Below are positions 19,802 to 28,830 of a DNA stretch of 64,000 nucleotides, piece by piece. Source of the DNA: Pseudonocardia sp. CNS-004 (GTDB lineage: Bacteria; Actinomycetota; Actinomycetes; Mycobacteriales; Pseudonocardiaceae); contig MKJV01000065.1 of assembly GCA_001942185.1 (NCBI GenBank), positions 62,001 to 126,000 of the forward strand, read 5' to 3'. The notes below the pieces were generated by a model. It made no database searches, was not told the DNA's origin, and worked only from the letters and a program-made list of their open reading frames with translations. The translations under genes and the position numbers were made by a program. The first letter of the stretch is position 1; each line of letters opens with the position of its first letter.

Positions 19802-21716
19802 GCCGGGACCGTATCCCGGGCGTCGTCCTCCCCGGTGTACGCGCTGGCCTGGAGGGTGAAGAGCTCGTGGTAGGTGCCGCGCCGGGCGATCAGCTGCTCG
19901 TGGGTGCCGTGCTCGATCAGCCGGCCCCGCTCAAGCACGAGGATCTGGTCGGCGTCCTTGACGTTCGCCAGCCGGTGGGTGACCAGCACGGTGATCCGGT
20001 CGCCCGCCGTGCCCGAGAGCCCCCGCAGCGCGGCGAACACGGCGTGTTCGGCCCGGGCGTCGAGCGGCGGTGCTCGTCGGCGATCACGAGGGCGCGTCGC
20101 GGTAGAGCCCGCGGGCCACCGAGATCCGCTGCCACTGGCCGCCGGACAGGTCGCGCCCACCCTGGAACTCGCGCGACAGCACCGTGGCCCACCCGTCGGG
20201 GAGCTCGGCGACCACCCCGTCGGTGCCCGACCGGGCGGCGGCCTCGGCGAGCCGCGCCCCGCCCGGATCGGGACGCTCGATACGCCCGATGCGGACGTTG
20301 TTCTCCGCGTGCATCGGCCAGCGCAGCGGGCCCTGGAACACCACGGCGACGCGGTCGTGCAGCTCCCGCTGGTCGACCGAGGCGATGTCGACGCCGTCCC
20401 AGGCGACGGTGCCGGAGTCGGGGAGGTACAGCCCGGTGACGAGCTTGGCGAGGGTGGACTTGCCGGACCCGTTCTCCCCGACGAGCGCGATCACCTCGCC
20501 GCGGCGGAACGTGCAGCTGACCCCGTCCACCGCGGGGGTGTCCTGCCCCGGGTACCGGAACGTGACGTCGGTGAGGGTGATCTCTCCGGGGTCGTCGTGC
20601 AGCCGTCCGGTGGCCGCGGGCCGGCTGCGGCGGGCGGTGTCGTCGACGCACGACCGGTACAGGTCGAGGTAGAAGCTCGCCTCGTACAGGCGGTTGACCT
20701 GGTAGATCGTGTTGGCGACGGACTGCCCTGCGGTGCGCATGGCCAGCGCGGCGGCCCGGCCAGGGCCAGCGGCATGCCGCCCGCGTAGAGCAGCAGGCGA
20801 GCACGCCGTACGCCAGCCCGGTGCCGACGCCCGACGCGGTGCGCCCGACCAACTGGACGACCGTGCGGTCGCGTTCGAGGCGCACGGCATCCGCGGTGAT
20901 CAGATCGCTGATCCGGCGGTGCTCGCCCATCAGCACCGGTTGGGTGGTGAACGCCCGCACCTCGGCCGCCGGGTCGCGGCGGGTGATCAACCTGCTGGTG
21001 ACGGAGCTGCGGCGGCGGGCCGAGGTCATCCGCACGAACGACGCGAACATCAGCCGGGCGGAGCGCACCGTGGCCCAGCCCCGCGGCAGGGCCGAGAGCA
21101 ACACCACCGGCGCCAGCACCGGGTGGAGCACGCCGGCGGTGACGACGGCGGCCGACACCGACACGAGGCTCGCGATCAGATCACCGGTGCTCTGGGCGCA
21201 GCCCCTGATCCGCGACGGCCCGTCCGAGGACGCCCGCTCGACGAGCTCGGTGAAGTCGGCGTCGTCGAACGCGGCCAGATCGACGCCGATGACCGCGGCG
21301 TGCAGGTCGTCCTGCGCCCGCTGCTCGATGCGCGGCACGAGCGCTCCCTGCACCGCGGCCACCGCGGCGTCGAGCAGCCCGCGCGCCGCTCCGGCCGCGA
21401 CGACCGTGGCGATCGCGGGCAGCGCCGCCAGCACGCGTTCCGGTGTGGGCCCCTGCGCCAGCAGTTGCGTGAAGACGTCGGCCGTGGCGAGCAGCCCGAA
21501 CGCCGTGACCGCGCCTGCCGCGAGCTGCACGACACCGGCGAGCAGCGTGAGCCCGGGGGACGCCCGCCACGACCACCGGACGGCGACCGCGACGGTGCCC
21601 GGCACCTTGGACGCCACGGCACGCAGCCCCGCGTTCGCCGTGGCCGCGTAGCCCTGCGCCCAGCGCGGGGTCTCCATGTCCTCGACCCCGATCAGCGGCT
21701 CGCGCACCGGCCCCAC
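19798..21716 (-). CDS. ABC exporter, fused TMD-NBD, multiple frameshifts
   Basis: GTG 21716. About 310 residues of a type-IV exporter membrane domain (LTLLAGVVQLAAGAVTAFGLLATADV, VVLLSALPRGWATVRSARL) precede a nucleotide-binding domain with Walker A GENGSGKST, signature LSGGQWQRI, Walker B-like LVIADE and H-loop VTHRL. The frame changes at least three times: ~20800, ~20755 and 20070-20095. The last removes several bases from the stretch after Walker B (expected EPTAALDAR). If real, the ATPase would be dead. The stop overlaps the enoyl-CoA hydratase start. Confidence 0.8.
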
Positions 21717-21762
21717 CCCCGTCCGTCATGGTGCCGGGTGGGGCGGACATTTCCGGACCGGA

Positions 21763-22560
21763 TTACCCGAAGCGCTCCCGCAGGTAGGAGGCGGTGGCGT
21801 CGTCGGCGGGGAAGAAGCTCTCGATGGCGATCTCGTCGAGGGTGACGTCGAGCGGGGCGCCGAGCACGGCCACCGTGCTGAACAGCGTGAGCTCCCGGTC
21901 GGGATGGCGCACGCGCAGCGGCAGCACGATCCGGTCCCGCGGCTGCGCCATCGGGTCGAGCCCGGCGTCGCGGCAGTAGCCGACCAGCTCGTCGAGCAGC
22001 ACCCGCAGGCCGGTGGTCGCCGCCCGCTCGGCCTGCCTGCGCAGCCGCGACACCAGGTGTGCCGCGTACTCGGCGAGGTCGACGACGTGCGGGGCGAGGC
22101 CGCGCGGGTGCAGGCTCACCCGCAGGACGTTCACCGGCGGGGTGAGCAACGCCGGATCGACGAGCTCGGTGAGCAGCGCGGTGGCCGCGTTGGCGCCCAG
22201 CAGGTTCCACGACCCGTCGACGAGCACGGCCGGGTACGGCGAATGGCCGTCCAGGATCCGGTGCAGCGAGCGCCGCACCTCGGTCATCTCGGCGTCGTCG
22301 AGGGAGTGCTCGCCGTACGCGGGGGCGAACCCGGCGGCCGTCATCAGCTCGTTGCGTCCACGCAGGGGCACGTCCAGCTCCTCGGCGAGCAGTAGCACCA
22401 TGTCCCGGCTCGGGCGGGAGCGCCCGGTCTCGAGGAAGCTGAGGTGACGGGCGGATACGTCGGCCTGGATGCCCAGGTCGAGCTGGGTGAGCCGGCGGCG
22501 CTGCCGCCAGTCGCGCAGCAGCGAACCGAAGCTGGTGCCGGTGGCGGTCGCGGCGGTCAT
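21763..22560 (-). CDS. XRE-family regulator with MmyB-like ligand domain
   Basis: 265 residues from ATG 22560. N-terminal helix-turn-helix: FGSLLRDWRQRRRLTQLDLGIQADVSARHLSFLETGRSRPSRDM. The C-terminal ~180 residues match the MmyB-like PAS-type ligand-binding domain (YPAVLVDGSWNLLGANAATALL, TVAVLGAPLDVTLDEIAIESFFP). Such proteins often repress a divergent oxidoreductase or thioesterase. The thioesterase gene diverges 86 bp away. Confidence 0.88.
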   Translation of the reverse strand: MTAATATGTSFGSLLRDWRQRRRLTQLDLGIQADVSARHLSFLETGRSRPSRDMVLLLAEELDVPLRGRNELMTAAGFAPAYGEHSLDDAEMTEVRRSLHRILDGHSPYPAVLVDGSWNLLGANAATALLTELVDPALLTPPVNVLRVSLHPRGLAPHVVDLAEYAAHLVSRLRRQAERAATTGLRVLLDELVGYCRDAGLDPMAQPRDRIVLPLRVRHPDRELTLFSTVAVLGAPLDVTLDEIAIESFFPADDATASYLRERFG

Positions 22561-22646
22561 GGCGCGACACTATCGACCCGTTCGCGGCTGTTCGATGACG
22601 TCGGAGGTAATGGACCGGCGACGGCGCGACCGGCAGGGTGATCTCC

Positions 22647-23054
22647 ATGACCGACGAGCTCACCGCTGCGCTGCACACCGCCATGCCGTTCACCGCCGTA
22701 CTGGGTGCCACGGCGCTGCGGGTGGGCGCCGACGAGGTGGCGCTGCGGCTGGAGTGGGACGCCGCCCGCTGCACGACCGGCGGCCTGATGCACGGCGGGG
22801 CGTTCATGGCGCTCGCCGACTCCGCGGGTGGCTGGTGCGCATTCCTCAACCTGCCCGACGGTGCCACCGGCACCGCCACCGTCACCTCGGCGACGAACTT
22901 CCTGCGCCCCGTCACCGGTGGGCACGTCGACGCCGTGGCACGCCCGCTGAGCCGCGGGCGCACCGTGATCGTGGTCGACACCGAGCTGCGCGACGCGGAC
23001 GGCCGCCTCGCCGCCCGCGTGACGCAGACCCAGGCGGTGCTCCGCGCCCCGTAG
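22647..23054 (+). CDS. PaaI-family hotdog thioesterase
   Basis: 135 residues from ATG 22647; an alternative GTG at 22638 adds three residues. Hotdog fold with CTTGGLMHGGAFMALADSAGGWCAF near residues 42-64, holding the HGG motif and the Asp that lines the active site, and the long central helix. PaaI proteins hydrolyse aryl- or acyl-CoA thioesters, often clearing dead-end CoA esters in aromatic degradation. Divergent from the XRE regulator. Confidence 0.88.
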   Translation: MTDELTAALHTAMPFTAVLGATALRVGADEVALRLEWDAARCTTGGLMHGGAFMALADSAGGWCAFLNLPDGATGTATVTSATNFLRPVTGGHVDAVARPLSRGRTVIVVDTELRDADGRLAARVTQTQAVLRAP

Positions 23055-23216
23055 CTCTCGGGGACGAGTGCGGCACAGGCCCTCTGCGCCGAGGGCGTTC
23101 CGGTGAGCCGTCACGATCGGGTGTCCGGCAACGGTCCCGGCGCGGCAGGGGTGCCGTTCGTCGCCCGACGGAGCGAGGAGGCCGGTTCCAGCCCGCGGTC
23201 GGGGCCGCACCGGTGG

Positions 23217-23222
23217 TAGGCA
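23217..23222 (+). promoter_or_regulatory. leaderless -10 box of NADP oxidoreductase
   Basis: TAGGCA is followed by 6 nt and GTG 23229. No Shine-Dalgarno sequence precedes that codon. Confidence 0.4.
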
Positions 23223-23228
23223 TCCGCC

Positions 23229-24176
23229 GTGGGAACGATGCGCGTCATCACTCAGCTGACGACCGGTGGGCCGGAGGTGCTCGAGCTCGGTGAGGCGGAG
23301 ATCCCGCAGCCGTTGCCCACCGAGATCCGGGTGCGGGTGGGGGCGGCCGGGGTGAACCCCGTGGACTGGAAGACCCGCGCGGGCGCCGGGGTGGCCGCGG
23401 TGATCGGCCCACCCCCGTTCACCCTCGGCTGGGACGTCGCGGGCACGGTCGACGCGGTGGGGAGCGGTGTCACCCGCTTCGCGGTGGGCGATGCGGTCTT
23501 CGGCATGCCGTGGTTCCCGCGGCAGGCGGGCGCCTACGCCGAGTTCGTCACGGCCCCCGCCCGCCAGTTCGCCCGCCGCCCGGCCGGGCTCACCGAGGTG
23601 GAGGCGGCCGGCCTGCCGTTGGCGGGGCTCACCGCGTGGCAGTGCCTCGTCGACATCGCCGCCGTGCAGCCCGGCCAGCGCGTCCTCGTGCACGCCGCGG
23701 CGGGCGGCGTCGGGCACCTCGCCGTCCAGATCGCGAAGGCCCGCGGCGCATACGTGATCGGCACGGCGTCGAGCGCCAAGCACAACCTGCTGCACGACCT
23801 GGGCATCGACGAGGCGGTCGACTACCGCGCGGAGGACTTCGAGAAGGCGATCGACCCGGTCGACCTGGTGCTGGACCTCATCGGGGGCGAGGTGTCGGAG
23901 CGTTCGCTCGACGTCCTGCACCAGGAGGGCCGGCTCATCTGCCTGCCGTCGGCGGCCGCTGCCGGGGCCGTCGCCGCGGCCTCCGAGCGCGGCCTGCGCG
24001 CCACCGCAATGCTCGTGGAGCCCGACGGGCACGGGCTCGAGGAGCTCTCCCACCTGGTGGACGACCGCAGGCTGCGCGTGCTCGTCGCGGAGACCTTCCC
24101 GCTGGAACGGGCCGCACACGCCCACCGCGCGGGGGAGCTGGGCCGCACGACGGGCAAGCTGGTCCTCACGATCTGA
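23229..24176 (+). CDS. NADP-dependent zinc-less medium-chain oxidoreductase
   Basis: 315 residues from GTG 23229 (an internal ATG at 23238 is possible). Quinone-oxidoreductase type: GVNPVDWKTRAG, LGWDVAGTVDAVGSGV, GAYAEFVTAPA, the nucleotide loop VHAAAGGVGHLAVQIAK, and the end GRTTGKLVLTI. No structural-zinc cysteines are present. It reduces quinones or enones with NADPH. It converges on the histidine kinase across a 212-bp palindromic gap. Confidence 0.88.
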   Translation: MGTMRVITQLTTGGPEVLELGEAEIPQPLPTEIRVRVGAAGVNPVDWKTRAGAGVAAVIGPPPFTLGWDVAGTVDAVGSGVTRFAVGDAVFGMPWFPRQAGAYAEFVTAPARQFARRPAGLTEVEAAGLPLAGLTAWQCLVDIAAVQPGQRVLVHAAAGGVGHLAVQIAKARGAYVIGTASSAKHNLLHDLGIDEAVDYRAEDFEKAIDPVDLVLDLIGGEVSERSLDVLHQEGRLICLPSAAAAGAVAAASERGLRATAMLVEPDGHGLEELSHLVDDRRLRVLVAETFPLERAAHAHRAGELGRTTGKLVLTI

Positions 24177-24255
24177 CGCCGGCCGGTACCCGCGATCGTC
24201 GCGTGGTGAGCGGCCCGACAACCCGGCGGACCCCGGGCCCGGGCTCCGCTCGGTG

Positions 24256-24391
24256 TGATCGCTCCGAGCAGTGCGTCACGGTCGCTGCGACAGCGGCGGT
24301 GTGCCGCTCGGGTGGATCATGCGTGGTCGACCGCCACGAGCAGTGCGTCGATGCGGGTGCGGCGGCAGCGACGTGCTGCTCGCATCGATCA
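24256..24391. repeat. intergenic three-unit palindrome with TGATC ends
   Basis: TGATCGCTCCGAGCAGTGCG at 24256 is mirrored, imperfectly, by the sequence ending CTGCTCGCATCGATCA at 24391, and a third unit (GATCATGCG ... GAGCAGTGCGTCGATGC) lies between. GAGCAGTGCGTC occurs twice directly. The right arm runs into the histidine-kinase stop. It lies between convergent genes and may act as a two-way terminator. Its layout resembles the ~290-bp repeats at 28427 and 32702, though the sequence differs. Confidence 0.45.
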
Positions 24392-25795
24392 CTGCCCGGC
24401 AGGCTCGCCACGGCCGGGAATCCGCGCCCGCAGCAGCGCGCCCGGCGGGCCGCCCGCCACCGCGAGGGTGCCGCCGTGGTGCACGGCGATGTCCCGGGCG
24501 ATCGCCAGGCCCAGCCCGGAGCCGCCCGCGTCCCGCGCCCTGGCCTCGTCCAGGCGGGCGAACCGGTCGAACACGGCTTCCTGCTGCTCGGTGGGGATGC
24601 CCGGCCCGTCGTCCTCGACCTCCAGCACGGCGTCACCGGCCCGCTGCGCCAGCCGGACGGTCACGGTGCTCGTGGCGTGCCGCACGGCGTTGTCGGCGAG
24701 GTTGGCGACCAGCCTGCGCAGCCCGTCGGCGGAGCCGTGCACGACGATCCCGGCGGCGACCGCGAGGTCGACCCGGACGTGGGTGCGTGGCCTGGCCAGC
24801 GCGGCTTCCTCCGCGGTGATCTGGCCGAGGTCGACCTCCTCGTGCTCGGGGGGCTCGCCCGCGTCGAGGCGGGCGAGCAGCAGGAGGTCGGTCGTGAGCC
24901 GCTGGATCCGCTCGACGTCCGCGAGCGCCTCGGCGGCGAGCGGCTGCGGCGGGGCGATCTCCAGACGGGTCCGCAGCACCGCCAGGGGGCTGCGCAGCTC
25001 GTGCGCGGCGTCCGCGACGAACCGGCGGTGCCGCCCGACGGCCTGCTCGAGCCGGTCCAGGGTGCGGTTCGTCGTCTCCGCGAGCAACCGGACCTCATCG
25101 CGTGCCTCCGGCACCGGGACGCGCCGGTGCAGGTCGGTGGCCGTGATGTCGGCGAGCTCGCGGCGGATCGCCGAGACCGGTGCGAGCGCGCGGCCCATCG
25201 CGAGCCAGGTGAGCGCCGCGACGAGCAGCAGCAGCGCCGGGATGCCCGGCAGCAGCACCGCCCGCAGCGTGTCGAGGGCGGCAGCGGCCGGGTGCAGCGA
25301 CGCGCGCGCCTGCACGACCAGCTGCCCGTCGGCGGTCACCACCGGCAGGCTGGCCACCGCGTAGTGGTCGGTGCGCGCGAACGGCTGCACCCCGGGCGTC
25401 GAGGTGGTCGGATGCGGGGCGCTGGGCGGGGGAGCGGTGGCCATCGGGACGCCGGGTGCCGGTGCGGCCGGAACCGGTGCCGCGGGTTCCGGCGCAGTGG
25501 GTGCCGGGTCTGGGAGGCCGGATCCGCGCGTGCCAGGACGCGGGCCGGGCCGGGTGCACGACGACGTCCGGCGCGACCGCACCCACCAGCCGGGCTCGCC
25601 CGGCACCGCCCGCACGGCGAGGAGCTCGGCGGTCACGGCGGCTCGCCGCTGTGCTTCGGCGGCCGCGCTGTCGGCCAGGCTCCCACCCAGCACCCCCACC
25701 AGCACCGCGGACGCGCCGCCGAGCGCGACGGCCACGACCGCCGTGGCGGTGAGCGTCGCCCGCAGCCGGACCGACGTGCGGGTGCGTGCCGTCAC
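24389..25795 (-). CDS. sensor histidine kinase
   Basis: 468 residues from GTG 25795, overlapping the regulator stop (GTGA). TM1 is near residues 10-35. The periplasmic segment is short and very Pro/Ala-rich (~75-120), so it is a low-complexity linker and may itself hide two compensating indels. TM2 is LLPGIPALLLLVAALTWLAMG, followed by HAMP. H-box FVADAAHELRSPLAVL, N-box NLADNAVRHA, G1 DDGPGIP and G2 GGSGLGLAI are all intact. It autophosphorylates on His and passes the phosphate to the adjacent OmpR-type regulator. Confidence 0.88.
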   Translation of the reverse strand: MTARTRTSVRLRATLTATAVVAVALGGASAVLVGVLGGSLADSAAAEAQRRAAVTAELLAVRAVPGEPGWWVRSRRTSSCTRPGPRPGTRGSGLPDPAPTAPEPAAPVPAAPAPGVPMATAPPPSAPHPTTSTPGVQPFARTDHYAVASLPVVTADGQLVVQARASLHPAAAALDTLRAVLLPGIPALLLLVAALTWLAMGRALAPVSAIRRELADITATDLHRRVPVPEARDEVRLLAETTNRTLDRLEQAVGRHRRFVADAAHELRSPLAVLRTRLEIAPPQPLAAEALADVERIQRLTTDLLLLARLDAGEPPEHEEVDLGQITAEEAALARPRTHVRVDLAVAAGIVVHGSADGLRRLVANLADNAVRHATSTVTVRLAQRAGDAVLEVEDDGPGIPTEQQEAVFDRFARLDEARARDAGGSGLGLAIARDIAVHHGGTLAVAGGPPGALLRARIPGRGEPAGQ

Positions 25796-26465
25796 GACGT
25801 GGCCTCCAGCCGGTAGCCCGCGCCCCGCACGGTGACCAGCGACGTGCGGCCGAACGGGGCGTCGATCTTGCGCCGGAGCGCGCTCACGTAGACCTCGACG
25901 ATGTTGGGGTCGCCGTCGTAGGCGAAGTCCCACGCCTGCGCGAGCAGTTCCCGCTTCGACACGACCTCGCCGGCCCGGCGGGCCAGCCCGTGCAGCACGG
26001 CGAACTCCTTCGGCGTCAACGCGATGTCGACCTCGCCGCGTCGGCACCGCAGGCCTGCCGGGTCGAGCGTGAGGTCACCGACCGCGATCGACACCGGCCG
26101 GGCCGGACCGCCGCGCCGCACCAGTGCACGCAGCCGGGCCAGCAGCACGACGTAGGAGAACGGCTTGGACAGGTAGTCGTCCGCGCCCGTGTCGAGCGCC
26201 TCGGCCTCGTCGTGCACGCCGTCCTTCGCGGTGAGCATGAGGATCGGCGTCCAGTCCCGCCCCGCCCGCAGCTCCCGGCAGACGGCGTAGCCGGACAGCT
26301 CGGCAGCATCACGTCGAGGACGATCACGTCGTAGGCGTTCTCCGATGCGAGCCAGAGCCCGTCCCTCCCGTCGTGGGCGACGTCCACCGCGAACCCCTCG
26401 TTCGCCAGGCCGTTCGCGAGCACGTCGGTCAGCCGCTGCTCGTCGTCCACCAGCAACATCCGCAC
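25792..26465 (-). CDS. OmpR-family response regulator, frameshifted
   Basis: GTG 26465 gives VRMLLVDDEQRLTDVLANGL. The acidic pocket and phospho-acceptor Asp (VIVLDVMLP) are present. Just after this, at ~26303, one G is missing (LP / ELSGYAVCRELRAG) and the rest (MLTAKDGVHDEAEALDTGADDYLSKPF, then the winged helix ALTPKEFAVLHGLARRAGEVVSKREL) is in another frame. Joined, the protein is ~224 residues. Tandem YTCAG half-sites just upstream suggest autoregulation. Confidence 0.85.
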
Positions 26466-26488
26466 GGCGGGCAGTCTCGCGTGCGCGG

Positions 26489-26536
26489 CTGAGGTGAACC
26501 TGAAGACGTGTTCGGGAGCGTTCAGGCCCGGTTCAG
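26489..26536. promoter_or_regulatory. divergent tandem YTCAG response-regulator sites
   Basis: Two pairs of half-sites, each 11 bp apart: CTGAG 26489 / CTGAA 26500 (minus strand reads TTCAG-n6-CTCAG, facing the regulator gene) and TTCAG 26521 / TTCAG 26532 (plus strand, facing the secreted-protein gene). This is the expected layout for an OmpR-type dimer controlling both divergent units. Confidence 0.6.
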
Positions 26537-26589
26537 CCGGCTCCCGCGAGGCTGCTGCCGTCCGAGGGAACACGAGTGGAGGGCGAAGG

Positions 26590-26952
26590 ATGCGCAAGCG
26601 CAGCATCGCGGTGGCCGTGCTGGTCGCCGCTGGTCTGGCGGTGCCGATGGCAGGCGCCGCCGCGGCGGGGGAACCCGGCGACGAGGCCCGGGACGTGATC
26701 GTGATCTGTGAGAACGGCGAGGCAGTCGTCCGCGAGCCCACCGACGAGGAGCGCGAGCGGATGCGGACCGAGCGGGTCCCGATGGAGCGGGTGCGCCCGC
26801 CCGCGCCGTCCCGGCCCGGGGTGCCGGCGCTGCCGAGCGGTGTGGTCCCGGCCGTCCCCGCCGATCCGGACGCCCCGCCGCGGGTGACGTGCGACGCGGA
26901 CGGCCCGCACCCACCGCGGCTGGAGCGCGCGGAGCCCGCGCGGCCGCGTTGA
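26590..26952 (+). CDS. small secreted Pro-rich protein, likely two-component target
   Basis: 120 residues from ATG 26590 with GGAGGGCGAAGG upstream. Residues 1-26 are a Sec signal peptide (MRKRSIAVAVLVAAGLAVPM, cleavage near AAAAG). The mature part has two cysteines (VICENGE, VTCDADG) that could pair, an EERERMRTERVPMERVR charged stretch, and a Pro-rich tail. No family known. It diverges from the two-component operon across paired regulator sites. Confidence 0.65.
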   Translation: MRKRSIAVAVLVAAGLAVPMAGAAAAGEPGDEARDVIVICENGEAVVREPTDEERERMRTERVPMERVRPPAPSRPGVPALPSGVVPAVPADPDAPPRVTCDADGPHPPRLERAEPARPR

Positions 26953-26958
26953 TGACCC

Positions 26959-26986
26959 GGGGCGGCGGCTGGGGGGCCGCCGCCCC
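26959..26986 (+). terminator. GC-rich terminator hairpin
   Basis: Perfect 11-bp stem GGGGCGGCGGC / GCCGCCGCCCC with a 6-nt loop, starting 6 nt after the stop of the secreted protein and followed by GTTCCTCCTG. Confidence 0.7.
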
Positions 26987-27274
26987 GTTCCTCCTGTGGG
27001 CGGCTTGACGGCAGCCCCGATCCACGATCCTGATCATGGCGGGCCGCCGTCCGCCGCGCTTCCTGCGGTGATCGGCGGGTGATGATGCCCCGTTCGTCGG
27101 TACCGGCACCCGCCGACGCCGTCACTCCGACGCCGAGGAGGACCGTCCGACGGGGGACTCGACATGACCTTGCGGTGAACGGTGAGCGGCGGATGTGCGC
27201 GTCAACGGGGGATGCGCGTTCCTGCCGCTCGTCGCGCGGCCCCGGCCGACAACCTCACCCGAAGCGGCTCCAGC

Positions 27275-27426
27275 TTGTTGAACGCCCGACGGCCGTTAAC
27301 GTTGCTCCCGGATCGATAACGACCCGGTCACGAAAACCGGACACGGACCGAACGCCCCCCGACGGTCCGCCCGCACCCCGAGCGGGACGTCCGGCCGGGT
27401 CGCCAAGAGATCCGGAAGGAAAGGTC
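27275..27426 (+). promoter_or_regulatory. promoter and structured leader of M23 peptidase
   Basis: A candidate promoter (TTGTTG at 27275, 16-bp spacer, TAACGT at 27297) implies a leader of ~115 nt. In it three consecutive hairpins can form: CCGGT/ACCGG (27324-27340), CGGACCG/CGGTCCG (27344-27369) and CCCGC/GCGGG (27370-27386), followed by the GGAAGGAAAGG ribosome site. Cell-wall hydrolase genes in actinobacteria often carry c-di-AMP (ydaO) riboswitches, but that consensus was not found. The rest of the 474-bp gap (26987-27274) shows nothing clear. Confidence 0.35.
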
Positions 27427-28363
27427 GTGGCTCGGCACCGCTCCCCCCAGGGCCGGCGCGCGCACCTCGGGCCCCCGCTGTCCGCCGCACTGGCGGCAGC
27501 GGGGTCGGTGGCGCCCACCGGTCGGTACCCGTCCAGCAGTTGACCTCGTCGCTGCCCGCACGCTTCGTCGCCACCGTCGTGGCCGGTGGAGCGCTCGCGG
27601 CCACGGCGCAGCACGCACTCGCACAGACCCTCCCCGTCGCCGCCGACGCGCCGCGCTGCGCGTCGCGGTCGAGGAGCTCATCGGCACGGCCCCGGCGCCC
27701 GTGGACGAGACGTTCGACGCCGCGAGCGCGGCATCGGTGGCGTTCGCGCCGGTGGCGCCCGAGTCCGTGGCCGAACTGTCCACCGACGCCGCCGTGGCCG
27801 ACGCCGCGTCGCTGGTGAAGGCGGCCGACCTGCAGCGTGCCGCCGCCGAGGCCGCCGCCGCGGAGGCTGCGGAGGCCGCGGCCCGCGCGGCGGAGGAGGC
27901 CAAGGCCGCAGAGGCCGCCCGTGCCGCGGAGGAGGCCAAGGCCGCCGCGGCGGCCAAGGCGGCGGAGGTATCCGCGGGTGGCGCCGTCCAGATGGTCGCC
28001 GGGCGGGTGACGTCCGGATTCGGTTCCCGTTGGGGACGCGCCCACCAGGGGCTCGACATCGCCGCCCCGATCGGCACCCCGATCCGCGCCCCGTTGGGCG
28101 GCACCGTGATCGAGTCCGGTCCCGCGAGCGGCTTCGGCATGTGGGTGCAGGTGCGCCACAACGACGGCACCGTCACCACCTACGGCCACATCAACCGCTC
28201 GCTCGTCCGGTCCGGCGAAGAGGTCGCGGCGGGCGAGGTCATCGCCGAGGTGGGCAACCGCGGCCGGTCCACGGGGCCCCACCTGCACATCGAGGTCACC
28301 ACCCCGGGCGGCAAGAAGATCAACCCCCGCCCGTGGTTGGACGAGCACGGCATCGGTTACTAG
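27427..28363 (+). CDS. M23-family peptidoglycan endopeptidase, two frameshifts
   Basis: GTG 27427 follows GGAAGGAAAGG. The coding passes through three frames: N-terminus to ~27520 (frame 1), signal/TM segment RFVATVVAGGALAATAQHALA (frame 3) to ~27650, then frame 2 (RVAVEELIGTAPAPVDETFDAAS). An Ala/Glu/Lys-rich coiled coil (~90 residues) leads to a LytM domain with zinc ligands in HQGLDIAAP and GPHLHIEV, ending LDEHGIGY. It would cleave peptide cross-links in the cell wall after export. Each shift needs only one base. Confidence 0.8.
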
Positions 28364-28426
28364 ACGGGTAGTTCTGAACTCAGCCAGTGGCCGTCGGTGA
28401 TCAGGGCCGAGGTGCAGGCGCCGGTG

Positions 28427-28720
28427 GCTCATGATCGCCGGAAATGGTGCCGGGACGACTGATCTGTCGTCGTGCCACCACTGTCGACGATCGACGTGCA
28501 CATGATCGGCGGAACTGGTGCCAGGGCGCCACATCCGGCGCTCTCGCACCACTTCCGGTGATCACGCCCCGGTTGCCCGGTGCGCAGCGGGGCCGGGAAG
28601 CGCTGTGGTCCTGTCCGGCGCACGCGGCAACGTCATGATCTTTGCGAGGTCGTGCCGCCGGTCGCCGCGAGGGCGCTGTGGCTGCAGCCGGACCGATCAT
28701 GCGGTCATGATCGGTCCGAG
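28427..28720. repeat. structured ~290-bp repeat, copy A
   Basis: Matches 32702-32990 at roughly 85% by eye, same orientation. Inside are related units: TGATCGCCGGAAATGGTGCC, TGATCGGCGGAACTGGTGCC, and the inverted GCACCACTTCCGGTGATCA. The second and third can pair as a ~19-bp stem around a second small hairpin. It ends in a perfect 13-bp hairpin, CGGACCGATCATG / CATGATCGGTCCG (28689-28718). No open frame is shared by both copies. The 467-bp gap 28364-28830 holds nothing else recognised. Confidence 0.6.
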
Positions 28721-28830
28721 ACGGCGTGGGGCGCCCGGCCGAGGGCGATGCCGCGCGAGTCGGACCGATCACGGTGCTCGGAGTTCCACACGCCGAGTCC
28801 GTGACCCGCTGAGCTCGACCTCTCACTCGT

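Noticed and set aside
27275..27426. c-di-AMP (ydaO/yuaA) riboswitch before the M23 gene
   Set aside because: Gene context fits, but the conserved GCUAACCUCG-like and GGUGAAUC-like segments are not visible. Kept only as an unclassified structured leader.
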